Assembly: GCA_002450755.1 (NCBI GenBank)
Contig: DKAI01000073.1
Span: forward strand, 1 to 46,334
Length of the DNA stretch: 46,334 nt
Direction of reading: 5' to 3'
Source: Deltaproteobacteria bacterium UBA6930
GTDB lineage: Bacteria > Myxococcota_A > UBA9160 > UBA6930
Shown: positions 7,922 through 16,486 of the stretch, piece by piece
How positions within the stretch are numbered: the first letter of the stretch is position 1
Layout of the letters: every line of letters starts with the position of its first letter
Translations under genes and position numbers: made by a program
Notes under the pieces: model-generated
What the model was told of the DNA's origin: nothing
What the model saw: only the letters and a program-made list of their open reading frames with translations
The model's database searches: none

Positions 7922-8998
7922 ATGGTTTATTCTTCCGCCAAAATTCTAGAGGCCATCGTAGGCGGCGCGTTAGTCGTTGACAGACACCAAGAGGTGAAAT
8001 TTCTAAACGCCGAGGCCCAACAAATGCTCGAGATTAGCGCCGAGAAAAGCGAGGGGCTTCATCTAGAGAACGTCCTGGGCGATAGAACTGAAATTGCAAA
8101 TGCCGTGGAACGGGTTCTCAAAGGATCGCAGCCGACCGTAGAAAGCGATCTTATAATGAGGCGGCGATACAGCGATGATATACAGGTTGAACTTTCAGTT
8201 TCTCCAATTGGAGTAACTCTCGAACCGGAAGGTTGCCTGGTAATCTTGCGTGACTTGACCCCACAAAAGACCCTGCTTCGGAAAAATACTGAACGTGAAA
8301 AGCATGAATCATTCGGGAAAATTGCAACCGGGTTGGCACATGAAATCAAGAATCCCCTTAGTGGTATACGAGGTGCTGCCGAACTTCTTAAGGCTCGGAC
8401 AAAAAAAGAAAAATCCCGATCTCTCGCCGAATTAATCGTTGAAGAATCGATGAGGATAGCTCGACTCGTAGACGACTTAATGGTTTTTGGATCTGAAGAA
8501 AAACTATCACCTCAGAAAATTAATATCCATAAAATCGTCGACAAAGTCCTACGGCTTACAGAACTCGATCCCATTGGATCAGACATTGTATTTGTCCGGA
8601 ACTATGACCCGTCGATACCAGAATTCTGGGCTGACCCAGATCGACTTACGCAAATTTTCGTGAATCTTATTCAAAATGCCTGTCAAGTCTTGGGTAAAGA
8701 AAAATCAAAGCAGATAACTTTGATTACTAAAATTGAGATCGATCATAGAATTGCGAATCCTGGAGAAGCTCCACTTCAAATGGTTTCTATCTCCTTTGCG
8801 GACAACGGACCCGGATTTCCGGAAGAAATCCTGCCAAAGGCAACCACTCCTTTTGTAACTAGTCGAATCGATGGAACTGGTTTAGGACTCGCAATATCTG
8901 AATATTGGACGAACTTACATGGAGGAACCTTTTCAATCCGTAACGAATCGCCCAATGGTGCACGAGTGAGCGTAACACTTCCGCTGAGGACGTCATGA
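7922..8998 (+). CDS. ntrB: NtrB-type PAS sensor histidine kinase
   Basis: 358 aa soluble kinase that phosphorylates the NtrC-type regulator encoded 22 nt downstream. Domains in order: PAS sensor about residues 5-115 (ILEAIVGGALVVD at the start, LVILRDLTPQK at the end); HisKA dimerisation domain with phospho-His140 in GLAHEIKNPLSGIRGAAELL; HATPase with the N box (NLIQNACQVL), the G1 box (DNGPGFP) and the G2 box (GTGLGLAIS). There are no transmembrane segments, as in true GlnL/NtrB. ATG start behind AGGAACAA. In the classical system PII (GlnB) controls the kinase/phosphatase balance; no glnB or glnA is adjacent here, so the nitrogen link is inferred from family resemblance. Confidence 0.9.
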   Translation: MVYSSAKILEAIVGGALVVDRHQEVKFLNAEAQQMLEISAEKSEGLHLENVLGDRTEIANAVERVLKGSQPTVESDLIMRRRYSDDIQVELSVSPIGVTLEPEGCLVILRDLTPQKTLLRKNTEREKHESFGKIATGLAHEIKNPLSGIRGAAELLKARTKKEKSRSLAELIVEESMRIARLVDDLMVFGSEEKLSPQKINIHKIVDKVLRLTELDPIGSDIVFVRNYDPSIPEFWADPDRLTQIFVNLIQNACQVLGKEKSKQITLITKIEIDHRIANPGEAPLQMVSISFADNGPGFPEEILPKATTPFVTSRIDGTGLGLAISEYWTNLHGGTFSIRNESPNGARVSVTLPLRTS

Positions 8999-9020
8999 AA
9001 CGAATCAAAGGTAACACACC

Positions 9021-10433
9021 GTGAGCGCCCGTATCCTAGTTGCTGACGACGAACGTTCGATTAGAACCTTTTTAAAAGAGGCTTTTTTGGATCAAGGATT
9101 TAATGTAACTGAGGCCGAAAATGGAGACGTAGCCTTGCAGTTTCTAACCGAAACTGATTTTGACATTGCATTTTTAGACATACGGATGCCTGGGGAAAAC
9201 GGTCTTGAGATACTTGCAAAGGCTACAGATTTGGGTGCTACAGCCTCGATCGTAATCATGACCGCACAAAGCACCTTGGAAAATGCAGTTGAAGCTATGA
9301 AACGAGGAGCTTTTGAGTACTTAGTAAAACCGTTTGGCCTTGATCAGGTACGGAACCTTACGAAGGAGATAATGAGTGCAAGGGCGCTCGCCGATGAAGT
9401 GCGTTCCGCACAGAACAGCTCAACCCGTACTGTTAGTACTGACGAGCGACTGGTAGGGCGAAGCAAAGCCCTATTGGAAGTTTTTAAAACCGTCGGGCGT
9501 GTGGCGTCTAGCGATGTGTCCGTACTAATCACGGGAGAAAGTGGGACTGGTAAAGAACTTGTTGCCCGGGCTATTCATTCAGCAAGTGCAAGATGCGAAC
9601 TACCATTTATAGCAATAAACGCCGCGGCGATCCCTCACGAGCTTCTTGAAAGCGAATTGTTTGGACATGAGCGTGGAGCCTTTACTGGCGCAGTAGATCG
9701 AAGACTCGGGCGTTTTAGGGAGGCTAATGGAGGAACCTTGTTCCTCGATGAAATAGGAGATATGCCGATCGCTTTGCAAAGCAAACTTCTTCGAGTTTTA
9801 CAGAGCGGACAAGTTACGCCTGTTGGCGGGGAAAAACCTATCAAGTCCGACGTAAGAATTGTCACTGCTACACATCGCGATCTCGATAATGCCGTTACGG
9901 AAGGAACCTTTAGAGAAGATCTACTATACCGGTTACGAGTAATACCAATTGACATTCCTCCCCTTCGAGAACGGAATGAAGACATCGAAGTATTAGCCAA
10001 CTACTTTATGAACCGTTACGGAGTTAAGAGTGGAAGCGGGGTAGGCCGTCTTTCAGATGATTGCGTTGAATTTTTAAAACGTTATCACTGGCCGGGTAAT
10101 GTTCGAGAACTTGAGAATGCTGTCAAGCGTGGTGTAGTATTGAGCGCTTCAGAAGTTCTTACTCCAAACGATTTCAAATTTCTGGAAACTGATCAAGTTT
10201 TTGAAAACACTTCCTCACTTGAAGAACTCGTGGCACGCGAGACCGACAGTTCACTCGATTTGGGGAAAACGGAACTCTACAGGAATCTCGTAGCAAAAGT
10301 AGAACGTCCTCTACTAGCACGAGTCCTGCTCCACACCCAAGGTAACCAAATAAAGGCTGCATCTATTCTTGGTATTAATCGCAACACATTGAGGAAAAAG
10401 ATTGTTGATCTAGGCATAGACATCGATCCCTAA
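9021..10433 (+). CDS. ntrC: NtrC-family sigma-54-dependent response regulator
   Basis: 470 aa activator of sigma-54 promoters, partner of the upstream kinase. Receiver domain about 1-120 with acidic pocket D9/D10, phospho-acceptor D53 (FLDIRMPG) and K103 (LVKPF). AAA+ domain about 145-375 with Walker A GESGTGKE (172-179), the sigma-54 contact loop GAFTGA (219-224) and Walker B GGTLFLDEIGD. C-terminal Fis-type helix-turn-helix around 430-465 (NQIKAASILGINRNTLRKKI). The start is GTG. All elements needed for sigma-54 activation are intact. It lies only 7 nt before thiE, so thiE and nupC are probably co-transcribed with it. Confidence 0.93.
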   Translation: MSARILVADDERSIRTFLKEAFLDQGFNVTEAENGDVALQFLTETDFDIAFLDIRMPGENGLEILAKATDLGATASIVIMTAQSTLENAVEAMKRGAFEYLVKPFGLDQVRNLTKEIMSARALADEVRSAQNSSTRTVSTDERLVGRSKALLEVFKTVGRVASSDVSVLITGESGTGKELVARAIHSASARCELPFIAINAAAIPHELLESELFGHERGAFTGAVDRRLGRFREANGGTLFLDEIGDMPIALQSKLLRVLQSGQVTPVGGEKPIKSDVRIVTATHRDLDNAVTEGTFREDLLYRLRVIPIDIPPLRERNEDIEVLANYFMNRYGVKSGSGVGRLSDDCVEFLKRYHWPGNVRELENAVKRGVVLSASEVLTPNDFKFLETDQVFENTSSLEELVARETDSSLDLGKTELYRNLVAKVERPLLARVLLHTQGNQIKAASILGINRNTLRKKIVDLGIDIDP

Positions 10434-10440
10434 ACTTAAT

Positions 10441-11112
10441 TTGAAACAGCTCTTCAAACATTCTTCGCTACGTGATAACCGCAAAGGAATATGCGGCTTA
10501 CATGTCCTTGTAGATGATGGAAATTGGAGAAACACGCTTATAGATCAGGCAAAAAGTGCGCTTAGGGGTGGTGCCAACGTACTTCAGTTACGTACAAAAG
10601 TATCGACAGATATCGATGTCCTCAAATGGTCAAAAGCACTCCGTAATTTAACCCGATTAAACAATAAATTATTTTTTGTAAACGATCGCTTTGATATTGC
10701 TCTGGCAAGTGAAGCTGATGGTGTTCATTTGGGGCAGGAGGATATTTCCCCTACAATGATCCCGATCAATATTCGTGAGCGCCTACTAATCGGAAGATCC
10801 ACTCATAACATTGAGCAAGTTACAAAAGCAAAGAAAGACAACGTTGACTACATTGCATTCGGACCAATTTTCTCTACTACCACTAAACTATCAAGTTTTA
10901 CCGAGCGTGGAATAACATATTTAAAAGACGCGGTGGCGGCGGCTTCTCCTATTCCTGTAATTGCTATTGGAGGAATTAATTGCGACAACGTCTCGACATT
11001 AAGCGCTGGAGGAGCACAAGGTTTTGCCGTCATATCGGAAATTGCTAACTCTCCTAATCCTGTAGATACAACTAAGCAATTAATCGCAAAATTTTCTTCA
11101 CGAGTAAAATAG
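10441..11112 (+). CDS. thiE: Thiamine-phosphate synthase
   Basis: Condenses HMP pyrophosphate with the thiazole phosphate carboxylate to give thiamine phosphate. 223 aa TIM barrel. Visible: LQLRTK for the pyrophosphate-binding strand, FVNDRFDIALASEADGVHLGQED, a Gly/Pro-rich GPIFSTTTK loop and PVIAIGGI near the end, all conserved in ThiE. The start is TTG, 7 nt after ntrC, without a clear Shine-Dalgarno, so translation is probably coupled to ntrC. I saw no TPP riboswitch before the operon, so thiamine control is not evident. thiD lies separately at 15.7 kb. The N-terminal 15 residues are longer than usual and the true start could be slightly internal. Confidence 0.9.
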   Translation: MKQLFKHSSLRDNRKGICGLHVLVDDGNWRNTLIDQAKSALRGGANVLQLRTKVSTDIDVLKWSKALRNLTRLNNKLFFVNDRFDIALASEADGVHLGQEDISPTMIPINIRERLLIGRSTHNIEQVTKAKKDNVDYIAFGPIFSTTTKLSSFTERGITYLKDAVAAASPIPVIAIGGINCDNVSTLSAGGAQGFAVISEIANSPNPVDTTKQLIAKFSSRVK

Positions 11113-11117
11113 AAACC

Positions 11118-12338
11118 ATGGAACGTTTAATACCAATTTTGGGCCTCTTTGCGATGATTTGTATCGCATGGATAGTTTCTGAAAGGAGGAGAGCATTTCC
11201 TTGGCGAGTTGTACTCTGGGGAATAAGTCTGCAGGTCTTATTCGGGAGTCTTCTCTTGCGTACCGAATTAGGTCAACTGGTTTTTGTTGGAGCGAACAAA
11301 TTCGTCGTGAAGATACTTGGGTATTCTCAGTCAGGCGTACATTTTGTTTTCGGTGAAATCTCAAAGGATAACTTTTCGATTGCTTTCGGAGTGCTCCCTG
11401 TGATCATATTTAGTGGAAGCATCATCGGCATACTTTATCACCTTGGACTTGTGCAAAAACTGGTAGAAGCATTTTCGTATTTAATGAAAAAAACAATGAA
11501 TATTTCGGGAGCGGAGAGCCTAGCTGCAACAGCGAATATTTTCGTTGGCATGACTGAGGCTCCTTTGTTGGTAAGGCCCTATATCGAGAAAATGACGCGA
11601 TCAGGACTCTTTTGCCTAATGACAACTGGAATGTCTACCGTAGCTGGGTCAGTACTCATAGCATATTCGGGGTTGTTAGGCGGACAGTCGTTTGCAGGAC
11701 ACCTTATAGTTGCAAGTTTGATATCTGCACCTGCAGGAATTGTTATATCGAAGGTAATGGTTCCTGAGAACCGGAATGACGGAACAGCAGGCAACGAAAT
11801 GAAATTAGCTAGACCTGATAGCGTTAACCTTATCGATGCAGCATCGCAAGGAGCTCTAGGAGCAATGCGCCTAGCTGCTTGTGTAGGTACTTTGCTTATA
11901 GTATTTGTTGCCTTAGTTGCCCTTCTAAATGATGGTATTAATTTTCTGGGAACAGCTTTCGGTATTTCTGATCTTTCTTTAGAGATGATTTTCGGATGGG
12001 CGTTTGCTCCCGTTGCGTGGCTACTCGGAATTCCGTGGTCTGAGGCTCAGACAGTGGGAGCACTCCTCGGCGTAAAGACGGTTTTAAACGAATTCCTTGC
12101 TTTCGAACAACTTTCAGGGCTGATCAGCAGCGGTGGTCTTAGTGAAAGATCGCAAATCATCAGCGCTTATGCATTGTGTGGGTTCGCAAATTTCGGATCT
12201 CTTGCGATTTTGATAGGTGGTATAGGAGGAATGGCCCCACAAAGGAGGGCCGAAATAGCAAACTTAGGTCTTCGGTGTGTTCTTTCGGGTACTCTCTCCA
12301 CACTTATGACCGGCTGCATCGCTGCAATTCTCATCTAG
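11118..12338 (+). CDS. nupC: Concentrative nucleoside transporter (CNT/NupC family)
   Basis: 406 aa polytopic inner-membrane permease importing nucleosides with Na+ or H+. N-terminal helices are followed by the gate region, then the family signature SLAATANIFVGMTEAPLLVRPYI and the second half with SERSQIISAYALCGFANFGSLAI, the nucleoside- and cation-binding helices of CNT proteins. Length matches bacterial NupC. It starts 5 nt after thiE without an obvious ribosome site, suggesting translational coupling. Substrate specificity and the coupling ion cannot be assigned from sequence. Its place at the end of an ntrB-ntrC-thiE run suggests, but does not prove, nitrogen-scavenging use of nucleosides. 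Confidence 0.92.
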   Translation: MERLIPILGLFAMICIAWIVSERRRAFPWRVVLWGISLQVLFGSLLLRTELGQLVFVGANKFVVKILGYSQSGVHFVFGEISKDNFSIAFGVLPVIIFSGSIIGILYHLGLVQKLVEAFSYLMKKTMNISGAESLAATANIFVGMTEAPLLVRPYIEKMTRSGLFCLMTTGMSTVAGSVLIAYSGLLGGQSFAGHLIVASLISAPAGIVISKVMVPENRNDGTAGNEMKLARPDSVNLIDAASQGALGAMRLAACVGTLLIVFVALVALLNDGINFLGTAFGISDLSLEMIFGWAFAPVAWLLGIPWSEAQTVGALLGVKTVLNEFLAFEQLSGLISSGGLSERSQIISAYALCGFANFGSLAILIGGIGGMAPQRRAEIANLGLRCVLSGTLSTLMTGCIAAILI

Positions 12339-12526
12339 ATGTGAGTGGACAGGATCGTCAAGCGAAAAGGCCTCTAATTGTCGAAACCGGCGTTTTGGAG
12401 ATGTAGCATTCACATATGGCCACGTTCGAAGAATTTAGGGCGACCTTTCCTTAGATAGGAAATTAACTTCTTCAGTGAATACGGTAGTTTAGCTGCATAA
12501 AGAAAAGTTCGAGAAGGGGGTTTACG

Positions 12527-12543
12527 CGCTCTAAACAAGAGCG
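12527..12543. terminator. Weak hairpin between convergent nupC and questin-oxidase-like gene
   Basis: CGCTCT-AAACA-AGAGCG forms a perfect 6-bp stem with a 5-nt loop just past the stop of the minus-strand gene. A second hairpin, TTTCCT-TAGAT-AGGAAA, lies at 12446-12462 nearer nupC. Neither has a clear U-tract, so termination is only suggested by position. Confidence 0.3.
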
Positions 12544-12549
12544 GATAAT

Positions 12550-13599
12550 TCAGCACACCCTTAATCCTTTCGTCTCGAGATTCGTTACGGCTCTCGAGGC
12601 TATCTCGAGAAGAATCTCATCACCTCCTAAATTAAATTCGCGGATACATGCCTCGGTTAACTTGATGATGTGTTCATCTAGGCTGCACGCTGCCAGGTAG
12701 CCTATCTCCTCGACGCTTTTGTATAATTTCGACTTCACCTGGTTCCCATTTTTCTCCGGTATTCGATTTTTTGGACAAAGGGCATAGAAGCACAGGCAAA
12801 CTTGCCAAGCTCGACGGGTCAGCTTCATCAGAATGGCATCTTTAGAATCTAGACCAAACAACCTAATTGCCGAAGCTGTCGTGATCCCGTGAGCCGCAGC
12901 AAGCCAACCAGAATCTGTGTTTTGAAAGCAGTCCGCCGCTATTCGAATCATTTCGTAGGAATCGGCTATTGCATTTTCAGAAGAGAAAGAAGGCCAAGCT
13001 ACCGCATCTCGAAACGAGCTGAGTTGGGTAAAGCCATCCACCGATCTAGTGAACAGTTGATCGGAATCAAAAGCAGATGGAGATCTTAAGTTTTCTAAAG
13101 CGTTTTTGAACGAACCTCTACTATTTTTTCCAGGCTCCCCCGGAAGCACTTGATACGTGGCAGCCCAATAACCAAGGCCATGAGCTAGCTCTCGCCTGCG
13201 GCATTCCGTATCTCTTTTTTTTAGCGCTCTCACCGCGTGTGCAGTGCGCAGGTAGCCGTGGCCTCCTGCCCCAAACAGACCATCGCAGAGCAACCCCAGT
13301 GCCGATAGAAGAACGTCATGCCAGGGTTCTTTTGATAGTCGCTCTTCGAAAGTTGCTATCCAGTCCGCGGCAAGATTTGAATGGCCAAGGGAATCCCGGG
13401 CACTCTCTTTCTGGAGTGGTTTTCCCTTTGGCATAAGAGGAACTCTCGGCGCGTAACGATCCACCATCGCCGGAATCAAGGCAGAATGGCCTAGTTCTTC
13501 CAAGGTCTCGCAGGCCATTGGACCATGGTTGGCCAGCTCACCCCCCCATATTGGTGAAAGTTCGTGGAACCTACTCAAAGCTTCGTCTAGTTCGGTCAT
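12550..13599 (-). CDS. Questin oxidase-family protein (DUF4243-like)
   Basis: 349 aa. The N-terminus ELSPIWGGELANHGPMACETLEELG... closely follows the questin oxidase/AflY family pattern, in which an NHGPM motif is followed by an alpha-helical domain. Further recognisable points are GLGYWAATYQVLPG near residue 145 and AAHGITTASAIRL near 240. Fungal relatives (AflY, GedF) catalyse Baeyer-Villiger-type ring opening of anthraquinones. Bacterial members have no established substrate, so function here is unassigned beyond a probable oxidoreductase. No signal peptide or membrane segments. ATG start behind AGGAGGGACGGGAGAA, a strong ribosome site. It is divergent from mrp with a 77-bp gap. It stands alone, with no polyketide or other secondary-metabolite genes nearby. 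Confidence 0.72.
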   Translation of the reverse strand: MTELDEALSRFHELSPIWGGELANHGPMACETLEELGHSALIPAMVDRYAPRVPLMPKGKPLQKESARDSLGHSNLAADWIATFEERLSKEPWHDVLLSALGLLCDGLFGAGGHGYLRTAHAVRALKKRDTECRRRELAHGLGYWAATYQVLPGEPGKNSRGSFKNALENLRSPSAFDSDQLFTRSVDGFTQLSSFRDAVAWPSFSSENAIADSYEMIRIAADCFQNTDSGWLAAAHGITTASAIRLFGLDSKDAILMKLTRRAWQVCLCFYALCPKNRIPEKNGNQVKSKLYKSVEEIGYLAACSLDEHIIKLTEACIREFNLGGDEILLEIASRAVTNLETKGLRVC

Positions 13600-13676
13600 T
13601 TCTCTCCCGTCCCTCCTATAATAGCTTTCTCAGATTTTCGAGTTGACAGAACAACTAGCCAGCTTACCTTCGTTCT

Positions 13677-14786
13677 GTGGAAGATTTAAACGAAGGACAA
13701 ATACTCGAGGCTCTTCGACCAATCGTAGATCCAGATTTTGGCAAGAGCATCGTTGATCTCGGATTTATCAAAGATCTCTCAATCATAGAGTCGTCTGTCT
13801 CCTTCTCGATTGAGCTGACGACCCCAGCCTGTCCCGTAAAAGCAGAATTCGAACGAGAAGCCCGAGAGCGAGTAAGTGCCCTTTCAGGTGTGAATGCGGT
13901 AAACATAAAAATGACTGCCCAGACCAGGGGAGGATCGCAAGATCCAAACAAATCAATAATTCCAGGGGTTAAGAACACTGTCGCAGTGGCATCTGGCAAG
14001 GGTGGGGTCGGCAAAAGTACGACGGCGGTAAACCTGGCATTGGCTCTTTCAGAAACTGGAGCATCTGTCGGTCTTTTGGATGCTGATGTATACGGGCCTT
14101 CATTACCGCTCTTGCTGGGGTTAAATCGGCGCCCAGAAACCCGAGTTGAAGGCGAAGAAAAAGTCATCCTCCCATTGGAAGCGTTCGGATTACGCGTCAT
14201 GTCCATGGGTTTTTTCTTAACAAAAGAGAGTCCGGTGATTTGGCGCGGACCCATGGTACATGGCGTAATCAAGCAGTTCCTTACCGATGTGCATTGGGGC
14301 GAGTTGGACTATTTAATAATCGACCTTCCTCCAGGAACGGGGGATGCGGCACTCACGCTTACCCAGCTAGCTCCCCTATCGGGCGCGATAATTGTCACCA
14401 CCGCTAATGAATTAAGTGTGGCCGACGCGCGAAAGGGATTAGTAATGTTTGAAAAGGTGAACGTTCCCGTTTTAGGAATAGTTGAAAACATGTCATATTT
14501 CATTCCGCCGGACCTACCTGATCGGCGTTATAAGATCTTTGGGGAAGGAGGAGGAAAGCGTATAGCCGATGAACTTTCTGTCCCCTTCCTGTGCGAAGTC
14601 CCTATAGAACCAGAAATTGTATCTGGTGGCGATAAGGGACGTCCAATTCTTATCCAGAACCCCGAGTCACACGTAGCTTCGGTATTTCGAGATCTCTGTG
14701 GAAACATTGCACGACGTCTCGCTGTTTTAGCAGATAATTCACCAACGATTGCAGATACCAGCATCACTTGGGTGAACACTAAATAA
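13677..14786 (+). CDS. mrp: Mrp/NBP35-family iron-sulfur cluster carrier ATPase
   Basis: 369 aa cytosolic P-loop ATPase that carries or delivers Fe-S clusters. The N-terminal MIP18/DUF59 domain spans about 1-85 (LRPIVDPDFGKSIVDLGFI). The deviant Walker A VASGKGGVGKST lies around residues 103-114, with LLDADVYGPSLP and the Walker B-like LIIDLPPGTGD. In the C-terminal part, the IVENMSYF motif is followed by IPPDLPDRRYKIFGEGGG rather than the CxxC cluster-bridging pair of classical Mrp. I recall a similar IPPD variant from cyanobacterial-type homologues, so this is probably lineage-specific rather than damage. The start is GTG without a visible Shine-Dalgarno. It is divergent from the questin-oxidase-like gene. 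Confidence 0.9.
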   Translation: MEDLNEGQILEALRPIVDPDFGKSIVDLGFIKDLSIIESSVSFSIELTTPACPVKAEFEREARERVSALSGVNAVNIKMTAQTRGGSQDPNKSIIPGVKNTVAVASGKGGVGKSTTAVNLALALSETGASVGLLDADVYGPSLPLLLGLNRRPETRVEGEEKVILPLEAFGLRVMSMGFFLTKESPVIWRGPMVHGVIKQFLTDVHWGELDYLIIDLPPGTGDAALTLTQLAPLSGAIIVTTANELSVADARKGLVMFEKVNVPVLGIVENMSYFIPPDLPDRRYKIFGEGGGKRIADELSVPFLCEVPIEPEIVSGGDKGRPILIQNPESHVASVFRDLCGNIARRLAVLADNSPTIADTSITWVNTK

Positions 14787-14801
14787 CTGCAAAGATCCGG
14801 A

Positions 14802-14820
14802 CCTACTCACGGTTAGTAGG
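14802..14820. terminator. Hairpin between convergent mrp and secreted-protein gene
   Basis: CCTACT-CACGGTT-AGTAGG, a perfect 6-bp stem, begins 16 nt after the mrp stop and is followed by AAGC-TACG-GCTT, a small stem closed by a stable UACG tetraloop. There is no U-tract on the plus strand. Placement between convergent genes makes a terminator plausible. Confidence 0.33.
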
Positions 14821-14902
14821 AAGCTACGGCTTGCAGACCGACTATCGTAAAAGAAAAGAATTCTTCAATAAGCAAATTTAATTTTGCAATAGTTTTTCGA
14901 TG

Positions 14903-15601
14903 CTAATTTTCAGACCCATGGAGCAGTAAGGGGTGAAACAGCGGAAACGGCGCGGTGGGCATTTCTGCAACGCGCTTCTGGTAAGCGTCATAAGTAAATT
15001 CTTCTAGTTTGACTCGAGGATCGGGCTTAAAGAAAGTATCATCCATTTCCAACGCGCGTGACCAATTCAGGTACCGCATGTTTATGTTCTTGTTGCTTTC
15101 GCGGTGCCAAGTTCTAAGAAATATCGGGAGCTTCGTTTCCAAATCGCTTATACAAACCTCCCTTTTCCCGATATTGTCTGTCGTACGAAATAAAAGGCAG
15201 GTTCCGAGACCGTACTTTTCCTCAGAAACTTGCTCACCTCCGTCCTTAATTATTTTCTCTGCCTCTAGAGCAAAAGGACGACCGCGTTCCTTATCCTTAA
15301 CCTTCGCCCGTGCACTCCGCTCGATTGAAATTCCACGAGCTAGCAAGACATCTATCATCAGATAGTGAGTTTCATTAACTATAGTCGTCATGGGCTGGCC
15401 ACCTAGGACTGCTTCGGAACGAAAAAGAGAGCCTTTCGACCAAAATCTCTCGAGCGAAAAGCCCGTATCACCGCTTGTTACTCGTTCGGCAAACCAAGTT
15501 TGCTCTTCTTTGGATTCGTCTGCTGCAAGCCCCGGGATTGCAATAAGTCCCACCAGAATAAATGCTAAAGCCACGAAGCCTGACCGATTAAAACACTTCA
15601 C
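14903..15601 (-). CDS. Secreted or periplasmic protein of unknown function
   Basis: 232 aa from GTG at 15601, supported by AAGGAG 7 nt upstream. Residues 1-26 form a clear Sec signal peptide: MKCFNR, a hydrophobic core, then GLA-ADES. No lipobox. The mature part begins with a strand-rich pattern (TWFAERVTSGDTGFSLERFWSKGSLFRSEA) and has two later cysteines (GTCLLF and REVCIS) that could form a disulfide. The alternation of short strands, 'moves like a substrate-reporting' motifs such as MTTIVNETHYLMIDV, and LNWSRALEMDDTFFKPD near the C-terminus loosely recall LolA/outer-membrane-lipoprotein-sorting folds, but I cannot confirm membership. It is divergent from thiD with about 35-55 nt between starts. 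Function unassigned. Confidence 0.75.
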   Translation of the reverse strand: MKCFNRSGFVALAFILVGLIAIPGLAADESKEEQTWFAERVTSGDTGFSLERFWSKGSLFRSEAVLGGQPMTTIVNETHYLMIDVLLARGISIERSARAKVKDKERGRPFALEAEKIIKDGGEQVSEEKYGLGTCLLFRTTDNIGKREVCISDLETKLPIFLRTWHRESNKNINMRYLNWSRALEMDDTFFKPDPRVKLEEFTYDAYQKRVAEMPTAPFPLFHPLLLHGSEN

Positions 15602-15657
15602 TGACTTCTCCTTTTCTTGTTCCCGCTTGGCGGGGATTGTCGGGTACTCTTAACTCA

Positions 15658-16449
15658 ATGCATTGTGCTCTCAGTATCGCAGGATCAGACCCCACGGGGG
15701 GCGCTGGTCTCCAGATGGATCTACAGGTGTTCAAATCCTTTGGACTCCATGGAGCTGCCGTGCCAACTGCGCTTACCCTGCAAGATACTTCCAAAGTACA
15801 TTCTGTGTTGCCACTCTTCCCTTCAGTAGTGCTAGATCAACTACGTATTCTACTAAGAGACATAACCCCGAACGCCATAAAGGTCGGCATGCTCGCCACC
15901 GATGATATCGTCCGTTCCGTAATTCAAGGCCTATCGAGCCTCGAAAATTCAGAGGTTCCGCTTGTAATCGACCCCGTTTTGAGTTCGAGCGACGGTACTC
16001 CCTTACTCGAACGTCGAGCATTGAGCAGCCTAAAGGATCTTTGCTCTAAAGCAGTGCTCGTGACGCCGAACCTGCCAGAGACCCACCAAATAACTGGAAT
16101 CGATGTTAGTACCGAAGAAGGCATCAAACGGGCCGCCAAAGTATTGATTGAAGAACTCAAATGTAAATCTGTTCTAGTCAAAGGCGGACATCTACAAGAG
16201 GATTCTCATGACTGGCTAGCCTCTAAAAACCCCAAATTCGAGTTTACAAAATTCGATGGTACCCGACTCAACACTCCCCCAGTCCACGGGACGGGCTGCG
16301 CCCTCTCCTCTGCCATTACTGCAAACCTTGCACTCGGAAGATCATTAGTAGAATCGGTGGAACTTGCTCGAGCTTTTGTCCGGAATGGGATAAAAAATGC
16401 TGAACAAATAGGATCGGGTTCATCATTCTTAAAGTTCGGTCGTGTCTGA
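15658..16449 (+). CDS. thiD: Hydroxymethylpyrimidine/phosphomethylpyrimidine kinase
   Basis: Phosphorylates HMP and HMP-phosphate for thiamine synthesis; its product feeds ThiE, encoded at 10.4 kb. 263 aa from the ATG at 15658, which gives the canonical N-terminus ALSIAGSDPTGGAGLQMDL. An in-frame TTG at 15637 would add seven residues. Other ribokinase-fold marks: substrate-side VPTALTLQDT, KVGMLAT, VIDPVLSSSDGTPLL, VTPNLPE, VLVKGGH and the C-terminal anion hole/catalytic segment PPVHGTGCALSSAI with the GTGC Asp-less variant seen in ThiD. The promoter must lie in the very short divergent gap with the secreted-protein gene. It converges with mpl, with 37 nt between stops. Confidence 0.93.
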   Translation: MHCALSIAGSDPTGGAGLQMDLQVFKSFGLHGAAVPTALTLQDTSKVHSVLPLFPSVVLDQLRILLRDITPNAIKVGMLATDDIVRSVIQGLSSLENSEVPLVIDPVLSSSDGTPLLERRALSSLKDLCSKAVLVTPNLPETHQITGIDVSTEEGIKRAAKVLIEELKCKSVLVKGGHLQEDSHDWLASKNPKFEFTKFDGTRLNTPPVHGTGCALSSAITANLALGRSLVESVELARAFVRNGIKNAEQIGSGSSFLKFGRV

Positions 16450-16463
16450 GCTTCGAAAAGTAT

Positions 16464-16479
16464 CGCTTATTGCCAAGCG
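16464..16479. terminator. Short hairpin between convergent thiD and mpl
   Basis: CGCTT-ATTGCC-AAGCG, a 5-bp stem with a 6-nt loop, fills the middle of the 37-nt gap between the stops of thiD and mpl. There is no clear U-tract on either strand; a possible bidirectional terminator by position only. Confidence 0.28.
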
Positions 16480-16486
16480 GGAACTC

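Noticed and set aside
15602..15657. TPP riboswitch before thiD
   Set aside because: The divergent gap is only about 36-56 nt, too short for a THI element; none was seen before ntrB-thiE either.
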